In this document: piece after piece, positions 18,929-29,579 of the stretch
Numbering within the stretch: the stretch's first letter is position 1
Layout: the number at the start of each line of letters is the position of its first letter
From: Pseudomonas abieticivorans
GTDB taxonomy: Bacteria; Pseudomonadota; Gammaproteobacteria; Pseudomonadales; Pseudomonadaceae
Direction of reading: 5' to 3'
Length of the DNA: 64,000 bases
Assembly: GCF_023509015.1 (NCBI RefSeq)
Contig: NZ_CP094975.1
Coordinates: 1,931,501 to 1,995,500, forward strand
Notes under the pieces: generated by a model
Seen by the model: the letters and a program-made list of their open reading frames with translations, nothing else
Database searches by the model: none
Told to the model about the DNA's origin: nothing
Made by a program: the position numbers and the translations under genes

Positions 18929-21900
18929 TTAAAAACGGCGCAGGTCCAGGGTCATCGGCAGCTCGTCGTTAATCTCAAGTTTAGCCACGCTCAACACACC
19001 TGGGGTGTGGCCCAGGCGGAAGAAGCGCGCCATGCGCCGGCTTTCGGCCTCGTTGGCGTTGACCGGCAAGGTTTCGTAGTTGCGCCCGCCGGGATGGGCC
19101 ACGTGGTACTGGCAACCGCCCAGGGAGCGGTTCATCCAGGTGTCCACCAGATCGAAGGTCAGCGGCGCGTGCACCGGGATGGTCGGTTGCAGGCAGTTGG
19201 CCGGCTGCCAGGCGCGGAAACGCACGCCCGCGACGAACTCGCCCACCCGCCCCGTCGGCTGCAGCGGCACCGGGATGCCGTTGCAGGTCAGTTGGTAACG
19301 TTGCGGCGGCAGGCCGTTGAGCTTGACCTGCAGGCGCTCCAAGGACGAGTCGACGTAACGTACCGTGCCGCCGCCGGTGCCCTCTTCCCCCAGCACGTGC
19401 CAGGGCTCCAGCGCCTGGCGCAGTTCCAGCTCGATGCCACTGACCGCGTAGTCGCCCACCTTGGGGAAACGGAACTCCAGGTGCGAGGCAAACCATTCGG
19501 CCCGGAACGGGTAGCCGGCCGCGTTGAGCTCGACGATCACGTCGGCAAAGTCCTGCTCGATAAAGTGCGGCAGCATGAAGCGATCATGCAGCTCGGTGCC
19601 CCAGCGCGCCAACTTGGCTGGTGCATAGGGCTCACGCCAGAAGCGCGCGACCAGGGCCCGTAGCAACAGCTGCTGGGCCAGGCTCATGCGGGCATGGGGC
19701 GGCATCTCGAAACCACGCAGCTCCAACAGGCCCAGGCGGCCGGTGGCACCGTCTGGCGAATAGAGCTTGTCGACGCAGAACTCCGCACGATGCGTATTTC
19801 CCGTCACATCGATCAACAAATTGCGTAGCAGCCGATCGACTGTCCACGGCGGGCACTCCTGGCCTGGCGCAGGCATTTGCGCAAAGGCAATTTCAAGCTC
19901 GTACAGCGAGTCGTTGCGCGCCTCATCCACCCGTGGCGCCTGCGAGGTCGGGCCAATGAACAGCCCGGAAAACAGATACGACAGCGAGGGGTGGTTATGC
20001 CAGTAGCTGATCAGGCTGCGCAGCAGATCGGGCCTGCGCAGGAACGGGGAGTCCTTGGGCGTGGCACCGCCCAGCACAAAGTGGTTGCCACCGCCGGTGC
20101 CGGTGTGGCGCCCATCGATCATGAACTTCTCGGTGGTCAGGCGGGTTTGCCGGGCCTGCTCGTAAAGAAACTCGGTGCGCTCCACCAACTCGTCCCAACT
20201 GGCGGACGGCTGCACGTTGACCTCGATCACGCCAGGGTCCGGGGTGACGCGAAAGTTGGCCATGCGCGGGTCGTGGGGCGGCTCGTAGCCCTCCAGCAAC
20301 ACCGGGCAATGCAATTCTTCGGCGGTGGCTTCGATCAGGGTCACCAGCTCCAGATAGTCTTCCAGGCGTTCCAAGGGCGGCATGAACAGGTACAACCGGC
20401 CATCCCGCGCCTCGGCACACAAGGCCGTACGGGTCAGCCAGTCAGCCGACTCGTCGATTTTAGGCGCGCGCTCTTCCTCGTTGATCTTCAACTGGCTGGC
20501 GGTGGCGGCTTGCATCTGCGCCAGGGTTGGCAGGCTGGGCAAGTCCTGGTTGGGATCGGTGGGGTGCACGAACGGGTATTCGGCCGCCGTCACCCACGGC
20601 TGCGACGCCAGTGGCAGGCGATAGCCCAACGCCGAATCACCCGGTACCAGCCGGCAATGGGCGTCGCGCAGGTACCAGCGCCCGCTCTGCCATTGATCGC
20701 CGCGAGCGGTGCGCGCCAGCGGCAGCACTTGGCCAATCACCTTATCCAGGCCTTGGGAGAACACCTTGCGCAGGCGCTTGCGCTCCATTTCTTCGCCCAG
20801 GCGCGAATCCTCGGCCGTGACGTTGACGGGCAAGGCGCCTTCGCGCCACAGGTAATAGAAATTGTCTTCGTAGGCTGGGAACACGAAGCGCGTCGGGATT
20901 TTCAGCCGCTCGGCCACACTGGCGAGGAAGCGGCCAGCCAATTCGCCGGTGGCGCCGTAGTCTTCGTGTTCATCGGCGATCAGGGCGTCGTTTTTCCATA
21001 CCGCCAGCCCGTCGAGGCGCCAGTGGCAATTGAGCGACCAGCGTGGCAATTGCTCGCCGGGGTACCACTTGCCCTGGCCAAAGTGCACCAGGCCCTTGGG
21101 CGCGTAGTGTTTACGCATGCGCTGATAGAGCTGGGCGGATAGCTCGCGCTTTTTATCGCCCAGCGCCGCAGTGTTCCATTCGGCGCCATCGGGGTCATCG
21201 ATGGACACGAAGGTGGGCTCGCCACCCATGGTCAGGCGGACGTCGCCCTGCAACAGGTCGCCGTCGATCTGCCGGCCCAGGGCCTGGATCGCCTGCCAGT
21301 CGTCATCGCTGTAGGGTTTGGTGACCCGTGGCGCCTCCCAGATCCGCTCCACCGACATCTCGTGGACGAACTCGCACTCGCAAGGCTCTACCAAGCCACT
21401 GATCGGTGCCGCCGACGAAGGATCGGGGCTACAGGCCAATGGGATATGCCCTTCACCGGCAAACAGCCCGGAGGTGGCGTCCAGGCCGATCCAGCCGGCA
21501 CCGGGCAAGTACACCTCGCACCAGGCGTGCAGGTCGGTGAAGTCCACTTCGGTACCCGAAGGGCCGTCCAGGGACTTCACGTCGGCCGTCAGTTGGATCA
21601 GGTAACCCGACACGAAGCGTGCCGCCAGGCCCAAGTGGCGCAGCAGTTGCACCAGCAGCCAGGCCGAATCGCGGCACGAGCCCGAGGCGTTTTCCAGGGT
21701 CTGCTCGGGCGTTTGCACGCCTGGCTCCATGCGGATCAGGTAACCGATGTCTTCGCTAAGCCGCTGGTTGATCGCTACCAGGAAGTCGACGCTGGGCACC
21801 GGCGTACGGTCGATGCTGGCCAGGTAGGCCTGGAACTTGGGCGACAGCGGCAGGGTTTCCAGGTAAGGCGCCAGCTCGTGCTTTTCGTCCTTGGCGTAGG

Positions 21901-22213
21901 CAAAAGGGATTTTTTCGGCGTAGGGCTCAAGGAAGAAGTCAAAGGGGTTGAACACCGCCATCTCGGCGACCAGGTCAACCTCGATACGCAGCTCCTCGGT
22001 TTTTTCCGGGAACACCAGGCGTGCCAGGTAATTGCCCTGGGGGTCTTGCTGCCAGTTGATGAAATGCTGTTCAGGCGCAATTTTCAGCGCATAGGAGAGT
22101 ATCCGCGTGCGGCTGTGGGGAGCCGGGCGCAGGCGGACGATCTGCGGGCCGAGTTCTACCGCGCGGTCGTAACGGTAATGCGTGACATGGTGCAATGCGA
22201 CATGAATCGACAC
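18929..22213 (-). CDS. Large transglutaminase-like protein with DUF2126 domain
   Basis: 1094 residues. Residues 1-90 are the transglutaminase N-terminal domain; the core has Cys180 (SGSCRDSAW), His229 (DLHAWCEV) and Asp245 (GLDATSGL). The rest (about 310-1094) is the DUF2126 region ('MGGEPTFVSIDDPDGAEWN', 'GGGNHFVLGGATPKDSPFLRRPDLL', 'LLELRGFEMPPHARMS'), which looks like a glutamate-cysteine-ligase or amidoligase-type catalytic fold. First gene of the operon, 87 bp before the ATP-grasp gene. Together the three genes encode two protease/transglutaminase folds and a ligase. Confidence 0.85.
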   Translation of the reverse strand: MSIHVALHHVTHYRYDRAVELGPQIVRLRPAPHSRTRILSYALKIAPEQHFINWQQDPQGNYLARLVFPEKTEELRIEVDLVAEMAVFNPFDFFLEPYAEKIPFAYAKDEKHELAPYLETLPLSPKFQAYLASIDRTPVPSVDFLVAINQRLSEDIGYLIRMEPGVQTPEQTLENASGSCRDSAWLLVQLLRHLGLAARFVSGYLIQLTADVKSLDGPSGTEVDFTDLHAWCEVYLPGAGWIGLDATSGLFAGEGHIPLACSPDPSSAAPISGLVEPCECEFVHEMSVERIWEAPRVTKPYSDDDWQAIQALGRQIDGDLLQGDVRLTMGGEPTFVSIDDPDGAEWNTAALGDKKRELSAQLYQRMRKHYAPKGLVHFGQGKWYPGEQLPRWSLNCHWRLDGLAVWKNDALIADEHEDYGATGELAGRFLASVAERLKIPTRFVFPAYEDNFYYLWREGALPVNVTAEDSRLGEEMERKRLRKVFSQGLDKVIGQVLPLARTARGDQWQSGRWYLRDAHCRLVPGDSALGYRLPLASQPWVTAAEYPFVHPTDPNQDLPSLPTLAQMQAATASQLKINEEERAPKIDESADWLTRTALCAEARDGRLYLFMPPLERLEDYLELVTLIEATAEELHCPVLLEGYEPPHDPRMANFRVTPDPGVIEVNVQPSASWDELVERTEFLYEQARQTRLTTEKFMIDGRHTGTGGGNHFVLGGATPKDSPFLRRPDLLRSLISYWHNHPSLSYLFSGLFIGPTSQAPRVDEARNDSLYELEIAFAQMPAPGQECPPWTVDRLLRNLLIDVTGNTHRAEFCVDKLYSPDGATGRLGLLELRGFEMPPHARMSLAQQLLLRALVARFWREPYAPAKLARWGTELHDRFMLPHFIEQDFADVIVELNAAGYPFRAEWFASHLEFRFPKVGDYAVSGIELELRQALEPWHVLGEEGTGGGTVRYVDSSLERLQVKLNGLPPQRYQLTCNGIPVPLQPTGRVGEFVAGVRFRAWQPANCLQPTIPVHAPLTFDLVDTWMNRSLGGCQYHVAHPGGRNYETLPVNANEAESRRMARFFRLGHTPGVLSVAKLEINDELPMTLDLRRF

Positions 22214-22437
22214 GGCGTGCCTCCTGCTAGCCTGGACGGTAAATTGAGCCGCGCAAGACTTATGCCAGCTGGCTAAATCAGGCAGTTCAACGCTTGCTCA
22301 GTCAAGCACAGCACCAAAATCGCGCCACGCCCGATCAGCGGTGCAAGCGTCGCACAGAAACGGGGCGACGGGATGTCGGCATTTGAAATTCTACGAGGAG
22401 CCCTGTCGGAGAGGCGGACCGGCGCGCCGGTTTATCC

Positions 22438-22478
22438 GGAAAAAAAACGCCGCGGTGCATCAGGTGCACCGCAGCGTT
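22438..22478 (-). terminator. Terminator of the YgiQ-type gene
   Basis: Stem AACGCCGCGGTGCA / TGCACCGCAGCGTT (22446-22459 and 22465-22478, one mismatch). On the minus strand it is followed by a run of eight T residues. Confidence 0.85.
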
Positions 22479-22481
22479 TTA

Positions 22482-22506
22482 TTCGCGGATGAATCCGCTC
22501 CTACAG
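22482..22506. repeat. Single REP element
   Basis: TTCGCGGATGAATCCGCTCC continuing TACAG, the same REP family as at 3783 and 5686; it lies next to the terminator of the YgiQ-type gene. Confidence 0.8.
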
Positions 22507-22515
22507 GGGGGCGTG

Positions 22516-24819
<2,304 letters not shown>

Positions 24820-24918
24820 GTCGATGACCGGTGTTGGCAATGGAAATTCGCGGGCGCGGAATATAGCACATTTTTTGATCAAATCCGACGATGGTGGTCG
24901 GAAAAGGATCGAACGCTG

Positions 24919-24950
24919 ACCTGTAGGCGCGGCGGTCCGCCGCCCCTACA
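24919..24950. repeat. Short GC-rich palindrome between ygiQ-type gene and dnaB
   Basis: CTGTAGGCGCGGCGG / CCGCCGCCCCTACA-type dyad directly downstream of the dnaB stop. It resembles a REP arm of a different subclass and could act as a transcript-end hairpin; no T tract follows. Confidence 0.5.
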
Positions 24951-26348
24951 TTACTCGTCGTCGTCGAAGTTGTAGCTGCCCGGTGCGAGGTTTTCGAAGC
25001 GGGTGTACTTGCCTATGAACGCCAGGCGGATAAAGCCGATCGGGCCGTTACGCTGCTTGCCGATGATGATCTCGGCGATGCCCTTGTGCTCGGTCTCGGG
25101 GTGGTACACCTCGTCGCGGTACACGAACATGATCACGTCGGCGTCCTGCTCGATTGCACCCGATTCACGCAAGTCGGAGTTCACCGGGCGCTTGTTGGGG
25201 CGTTGCTCAAGGGAACGGTTGAGCTGCGAGAGCGCCACCACCGGGCAGTTGAATTCTTTGGCCAGGGCCTTCAAGGACCGGGAGATCTCGGAAATCTCGT
25301 TGGTACGGTTGTCGCCGCTGGAACCCGGGATCTGCATCAACTGCAGGTAGTCGATCATGATCAGGCCAACCTCGCCGTGCTCGCGCACCAGGCGGCGGGT
25401 ACGGGCGCGCATTTCCGAGGGGCTGATGCCGGCGGTATCGTCGATGAACAGCTTGCGATCGTTGAGCAGGTTGACCGCCGAGGTCAGCCGTGGCCAATCG
25501 TCGTCTTCCAGGCGGCCGGAACGCACCTTGGTCTGGTCGATACGGCCCAGCGAAGACAGCATACGCATGATCAGCGAGTCACCTGGCATCTCCAGCGAGT
25601 ACACCAGGATGACCTTGTCGCTGCGCAATACGGCGTTCTCCACCAGGTTCATGGCGAAGGTGGTTTTACCCATCGACGGCCGACCGGCCACGATGATCAA
25701 GTCAGCCGGCTGCAAGCCGCTGGTCTTCTCGTCCAGGTCGGTGTAGCCGGTGGAGAGGCCGGTGATGGCCTCGTCGGTGTTGAACAAGGTGTCGATGCGG
25801 TCAATAGCCTTGGTCAGCAGGTCGTTCACGCTTACCGGGCCGCCGGTTTTTGGCCGGGCCTCGGCAATCTGGAAGATCTGCCGTTCGGCTTCGTCGAGAA
25901 TCTCGGCCGCGTTACGCCCCTGCGGGTTGAACGCACTGTCGGCGATATCGGTGCTGATGCTGATCAGCTGGCGCAGCGTGGCTCGCTCGCGAACGATCTG
26001 GGCATAGGCCTTGATGTTGGCGACGGACGGCGTGTTTTTTGCCAGCTCACCCAGGTAACCAAGACCACCCACCTGGGTGCTTTGCCCTTCCCGGTCCAAT
26101 TGTTCGTGCAGGGTAACCACGTCGAACGGCGTGTTCTGGTCAGCCAGCTTGGCAATGGCGCGGAAAATCAGGCGATGGTCATGCCGATAGAAATCGCCAT
26201 CAGAGACTTGATCGAGCACGCGTTCCCAGGCGTTGTTGTCCAGCATCAAACCACCGAGCACGGCCTGTTCAGCCTCGATGGAATGCGGCGGCACCTTGAG
26301 GGCAGCGGTTTGCAGATCGTATTGCTCTGGAGCGGATATCTCGTTCAT
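24951..26348 (-). CDS. dnaB: Replicative DNA helicase DnaB
   Basis: 465-residue hexameric 5'-3' helicase of the replication fork. The N-terminal domain (about 15-120, 'PHSIEAEQAVLGGLMLDNNAWE') binds primase. The RecA-like C-terminal domain has Walker A in GRPSMGKTT (about 210), 'MIDYLQLM' as Walker B and 'RLAFIGKYTRFENL' at the end. No intein. I chose ATG 26348; a GTG two codons upstream (26354) is the alternative. Separate from rplI, with a terminator between them. Confidence 0.97.
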   Translation of the reverse strand: MNEISAPEQYDLQTAALKVPPHSIEAEQAVLGGLMLDNNAWERVLDQVSDGDFYRHDHRLIFRAIAKLADQNTPFDVVTLHEQLDREGQSTQVGGLGYLGELAKNTPSVANIKAYAQIVRERATLRQLISISTDIADSAFNPQGRNAAEILDEAERQIFQIAEARPKTGGPVSVNDLLTKAIDRIDTLFNTDEAITGLSTGYTDLDEKTSGLQPADLIIVAGRPSMGKTTFAMNLVENAVLRSDKVILVYSLEMPGDSLIMRMLSSLGRIDQTKVRSGRLEDDDWPRLTSAVNLLNDRKLFIDDTAGISPSEMRARTRRLVREHGEVGLIMIDYLQLMQIPGSSGDNRTNEISEISRSLKALAKEFNCPVVALSQLNRSLEQRPNKRPVNSDLRESGAIEQDADVIMFVYRDEVYHPETEHKGIAEIIIGKQRNGPIGFIRLAFIGKYTRFENLAPGSYNFDDDE

Positions 26349-26379
26349 GGCCACTTTTGAATGAGGGGAGTATCAGGAT

Positions 26380-26420
26380 ACAAAAAGACAAAGGGCACGG
26401 CCTGTGAACAGGACGTGCCC
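26380..26420 (-). terminator. Terminator of the rpsF-rpsR-rplI operon
   Basis: Stem GGGCACG..CCTGT / ACAGG..CGTGCCC followed, on the minus strand, by TTTGTCTTTTTG; 46 bp after the rplI stop. Confidence 0.85.
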
Positions 26421-26466
26421 CATGTTAACCAGCCTGCACGCGAGGTGCCAGCCGGTTGGGTATTAC

Positions 26467-26913
26467 TTAAGCAGCTACAACCACAACGCGAACGGTGGCT
26501 TCTACGTCGCTGTGCAGGTGCACGGCTACGTCGAATTCGCCAACATTGCGGATGGTGCCGTTCGGCAGACGAACTTCGGACTTGGCCACTTCAACGCCGG
26601 AGGCGGTCAGTGCGTCAGCGATGTCGTGAGTACCGATCGAACCGAACAGCTTGCCTTCGTCGCCAGCGGTGGCAGTGATAGTCACTTCCAGCTCAGCCAG
26701 TTGGGCAGCGCGAGTTTCGGCGGATGCTTTCTTGTCAGCAGCCAGTTTTTCCAGCTCGGCACGACGCTCTTCGAACGCAGCCAGGTTGGCAGCGGTCGCA
26801 GCGGTAGCTTTGCCGTACGGCAGCAGGTAGTTACGACCGTAGCCGGCCTTAACATTTACCTTGTCGCCCAGGTTGCCCAGGTTGGCGACTTTTTCCAGAA
26901 GGATCAGTTGCAT
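26467..26913 (-). CDS. rplI: 50S ribosomal protein L9
   Basis: 148 residues, normal length. The N-terminal domain '[32 protein letters not shown]' carries the rRNA-binding signature, a long connecting helix spans about 40-75, and the C-terminal domain includes '[16 protein letters not shown]'. Last gene of the rpsF-rpsR-DUF2232-rplI operon. Confidence 0.98.
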   Translation of the reverse strand: MQLILLEKVANLGNLGDKVNVKAGYGRNYLLPYGKATAATAANLAAFEERRAELEKLAADKKASAETRAAQLAELEVTITATAGDEGKLFGSIGTHDIADALTASGVEVAKSEVRLPNGTIRNVGEFDVAVHLHSDVEATVRVVVVAA

Positions 26914-26932
26914 GTGAAAATCCTCTTAACTT

Positions 26933-27823
26933 TTAACCTTCACCGTTCGCGTTATCGGCGTCTTTTGACGCCAAACGACCGCGAAAATCAATCAGGCTGT
27001 CGACAATGGCAATAACCACGAGCATCGGATAGATCAGCTGCATAAACAGCAGGAGCGTGACATACATCCCCACCAGCCAGAACCGGCCCAGGCGCTTTTC
27101 AGCCACCAGCCCATGGATCAGGGCCAGCCCGGCGAACACCAGCGGTACGCTGCACATCGGCGTCAACATGGCCAACTGGGTACCGAAATTCGGCCCGATC
27201 AGCATGCACGCCAGCAGCAACATCGCCGGCCACAGCGGGATGCGAATGGCGCGAAACTCGCGACCAAACCCACCCGGGTTGTACAACAACGCCTGCCAGT
27301 AACGGCCCAACATCAGGGCCAGCACACTGAAGGCTTGCAGCAAGGCTGCCATCAGGCCGTTGAGCACCGGTGTAATCAGGGCACCCAGGCGAACTCGCTC
27401 TTCTACCGACATCTGTTGGTAGAGCCCATCGAGGAATTTCGGCAAGAGCTTCTGCAGCTCTTGCGACATCGCTTCGATGGGTTCGCGGAACACTTCACCC
27501 AGAACCAATCCATACACCAGGCCCAGTACTATGCTGACCAGCAGCACGCGGACCCAGGAGTGGCCGGCGCGCAAAAGCGCTGCCAGCCCCAGCGAACCCA
27601 GCAACACCATCAAGATGCGCGGGTCACCGAAGTGCCACCAGACCAAGGCCGGTAACACTGCCCAAGCGAGGACGCCAATGGCGCCACTCATACCGCGCCG
27701 CAGGAACACAAGGCAACCTGCGGCAGCACCCAACCAGAACAACAGCGGCAATGCCGCACATCCCGCCACTACAAGAGTGGCTTGCATGCGCCCGCGCATG
27801 ATGAAATCAGCTATGGCACGCAT
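26933..27823 (-). CDS. DUF2232 (YybS-like) membrane protein
   Basis: 296-residue polytopic membrane protein with about eight hydrophobic segments (for example 15-43, 50-66, 70-110, 155-180, 198-215, 220-235 and 245-275). Conserved position between rpsR and rplI in Pseudomonas. Resembles the DUF2232/YybS family, which has no established function. Start at ATG 27823 (MRAIADFIMRGR). Confidence 0.75.
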   Translation of the reverse strand: MRAIADFIMRGRMQATLVVAGCAALPLLFWLGAAAGCLVFLRRGMSGAIGVLAWAVLPALVWWHFGDPRILMVLLGSLGLAALLRAGHSWVRVLLVSIVLGLVYGLVLGEVFREPIEAMSQELQKLLPKFLDGLYQQMSVEERVRLGALITPVLNGLMAALLQAFSVLALMLGRYWQALLYNPGGFGREFRAIRIPLWPAMLLLACMLIGPNFGTQLAMLTPMCSVPLVFAGLALIHGLVAEKRLGRFWLVGMYVTLLLFMQLIYPMLVVIAIVDSLIDFRGRLASKDADNANGEG

Positions 27824-27859
27824 GCATTCGATCCTTTGCTACTTGTCGACTGCCCGGTC

Positions 27860-28090
27860 TCAGCGGCCGTGGCTGTCGGTGTAGGCCAGCAGGGCCAGGA
27901 AGCGGGCGCGCTTGATAGCGACGGCCAGCTGACGCTGATAACGAGCTTTGGTACCGGTGATACGGCTTGGAACGATTTTGCCGGTTTCGGATACGTAGGC
28001 TTTCAGAGTGTTGAGATCTTTGTAATCGATCTCCTTCACGTCTTCAGCGGTGAAGCGGCAGAATTTACGACGACGGAAGAAACGTGCCAT
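27860..28090 (-). CDS. rpsR: 30S ribosomal protein S18
   Basis: 76 residues, starting [16 protein letters not shown] and with the S18 signature '[19 protein letters not shown]'. Binds the 16S rRNA platform with S6, whose gene lies 28 bp upstream. Confidence 0.98.
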   Translation of the reverse strand: MARFFRRRKFCRFTAEDVKEIDYKDLNTLKAYVSETGKIVPSRITGTKARYQRQLAVAIKRARFLALLAYTDSHGR

Positions 28091-28118
28091 GTTATAGGCT
28101 CCTCAAGTGGTCCGTGGA

Positions 28119-28544
28119 TTACTCGTCAGCGTTATCGCTGTTGTCGCTGTTGTCGCTGTCATCGCCATCGGCGCTGTCAGAGTGCTCAGGACGGTCGCGA
28201 CGCTCACGGCGCTCACTGCGGTTCTCTTCAGCCTTGAGCATCTCGGACTGGCCAGTAACGGCTTCGTCGCGACGGATGACCAGGTTACGGATCACGGCAT
28301 CGTTGTAACGGAAGTTGTCTTCCAGTTCAGCCAGGGCTTTACCGGTGCATTCAACGTTCAGCATCACGTAGTGAGCCTTGTGAACATTGTTGATTGCGTA
28401 GGCCAGTTGACGACGGCCCCAATCTTCCAGACGGTGGATTTTGCCGCCGTCTTCTTCGATCAGCTTGGTGTAACGCTCAACCATGCCGCCGACTTGCTCG
28501 CTCTGGTCAGGGTGGACCAGAAAGATGATTTCGTAATGACGCAT
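28119..28544 (-). CDS. rpsF: 30S ribosomal protein S6
   Basis: 141 residues: the S6 fold ('[25 protein letters not shown]', '[17 protein letters not shown]') and an acidic/low-complexity tail (about 110-141, rich in Asp, Ser and Asn: [14 protein letters not shown]). The acidic tail is where RimK adds glutamates in related bacteria. First gene of the operon, AAGGAG upstream. Confidence 0.98.
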   Translation of the reverse strand: MRHYEIIFLVHPDQSEQVGGMVERYTKLIEEDGGKIHRLEDWGRRQLAYAINNVHKAHYVMLNVECTGKALAELEDNFRYNDAVIRNLVIRRDEAVTGQSEMLKAEENRSERRERRDRPEHSDSADGDDSDNSDNSDNADE

Positions 28545-28549
28545 GAATG

Positions 28550-28584
28550 CTCCTTACGGGTTGTAGCCTGCCGCCAGGGCGGTC
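28550..28584 (-). promoter_or_regulatory. Candidate S6:S18 autoregulatory leader RNA
   Basis: Just before the rpsF start the minus strand reads a GACCGCC/GGCGG hairpin followed by GGCAGGCTACAACCCG and the AAGGAG site. The GGCAGGCTA segment resembles the 16S rRNA stretch that S6-S18 binds; leaders of this kind repress rpsF when S6:S18 is in excess. Assigned by resemblance only. Confidence 0.45.
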
Positions 28585-28753
28585 AGACAAGGAGTGAATG
28601 ACACTGTATGTCTTGCTGAGGGGAGGTGTTGGCGATGAACAGCCAGGCACCTGCCGTCGAGGCAAGGGGCGCAATTGTAGAGAAGGGAGGGGGCACAAGC
28701 AAGGGGATTGGTGATTATTTGAACAGGTACCCATCAAGACCTGTTGCGCGATA

Positions 28754-28804
28754 TTCCCAGGCTTGCCTGGCCCCACAGGGTGTGGGACCAGGCAAGCCTG
28801 GGAA
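28754..28804. repeat. Long perfect-arm inverted repeat downstream of rlmB
   Basis: Arms of about 24 bases (TTCCCAGGCTTGCCTGG... mirrored by ...CCAGGCAAGCCTGGGAA) with a very short loop and one or two mismatches. It sits 29 bp past the rlmB stop and probably ends the rnr-rlmB transcript, although no T tract follows. Confidence 0.7.
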
Positions 28805-28832
28805 ACAGCCACCGCAGATATAAAGCGGACAG

Positions 28833-29579
28833 TTACTTCTTCAGGCCACGCTGGCGCACGGCTTCGAACAGGCACACACCGGTGGCCACCGACACGTTCA
28901 GGCTGCTCACGCTGCCGTGCATCGGCAGCTTGACCAGGTAATCGCAGTGCTCGCGGGTCAGGCGGCGCATGCCCTTGCCTTCGGCGCCCATCACCAGGAT
29001 GGTCGGGCCGGTCATGTCGTGCTGGTAGACTTCCTGCTCGGCTTCACCGGCAGTGCCCACCACCCACAGGCCGCGCTGCTGGAGTTTTTCCAGGGTGCGC
29101 GCCAGGTTGGTCACGGCAACAAGCGGAATCACTTCTGCCGCACCGCAGGCTACTTTTCGTACAGCCGGGGTCAGGGTGGCCGACTTGTCCTTGGGCACGA
29201 TCACCGCCAGCACGCCCGCAGCATCGGCGGTGCGCAGGCAAGCGCCGAGGTTGTGCGGATCAGTTACGCCATCCAATACCAGCAGCAGTGGCGCACCTTC
29301 GGTACGGTCGAGCAGCTCGTCGAGCATCGCCTCGCCCCAGACCTGGCTAGGGCTGACTTCGGCAACCACACCCTGATGCACACCATCAACCCAGGCATCC
29401 ATCTCGCGGCGCTCGGCCTGGCCGACCGACACACGGCTTTCGGCAGCCAAGGCCAGCAACGGCTGCACGCGAGGGTCGTTGCGACCCTCCGACAGCCAGA
29501 TCTGCTTGACCCGCTTGGGGTGGTGACGCAACAGCGCTTCCACGGCGTGAACGCCGTAGATTTTTTCCAACTGACTCAT
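28833..29579 (-). CDS. rlmB: 23S rRNA (guanosine(2251)-2'-O)-methyltransferase RlmB
   Basis: 248-residue SpoU-class (knotted SPOUT) methyltransferase that methylates G2251 in the 23S P-loop. N-terminal substrate-binding domain ('EKIYGVHAVEALL') and the three SpoU motifs, including 'LLVLDGVTDPHNLGACLRTADAAG', 'VMGAEGKGM' and 'MHGSVSSLNVSVATG'. Overlaps rnr by four bases (ATGA), so translationally coupled. Confidence 0.97.
   Translation of the reverse strand: MSQLEKIYGVHAVEALLRHHPKRVKQIWLSEGRNDPRVQPLLALAAESRVSVGQAERREMDAWVDGVHQGVVAEVSPSQVWGEAMLDELLDRTEGAPLLLVLDGVTDPHNLGACLRTADAAGVLAVIVPKDKSATLTPAVRKVACGAAEVIPLVAVTNLARTLEKLQQRGLWVVGTAGEAEQEVYQHDMTGPTILVMGAEGKGMRRLTREHCDYLVKLPMHGSVSSLNVSVATGVCLFEAVRQRGLKK

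Larger units (their letters stand above)
22214..22515. other. 302-bp intergenic region with REP and terminator
   Basis: No gene seen. It lies between the divergent-end of the DUF2126 operon (promoter side) and the 3' end of the ygiQ-type gene. It holds the terminator at 22438-22478 and a single REP at 22482-22506. Confidence 0.6.
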
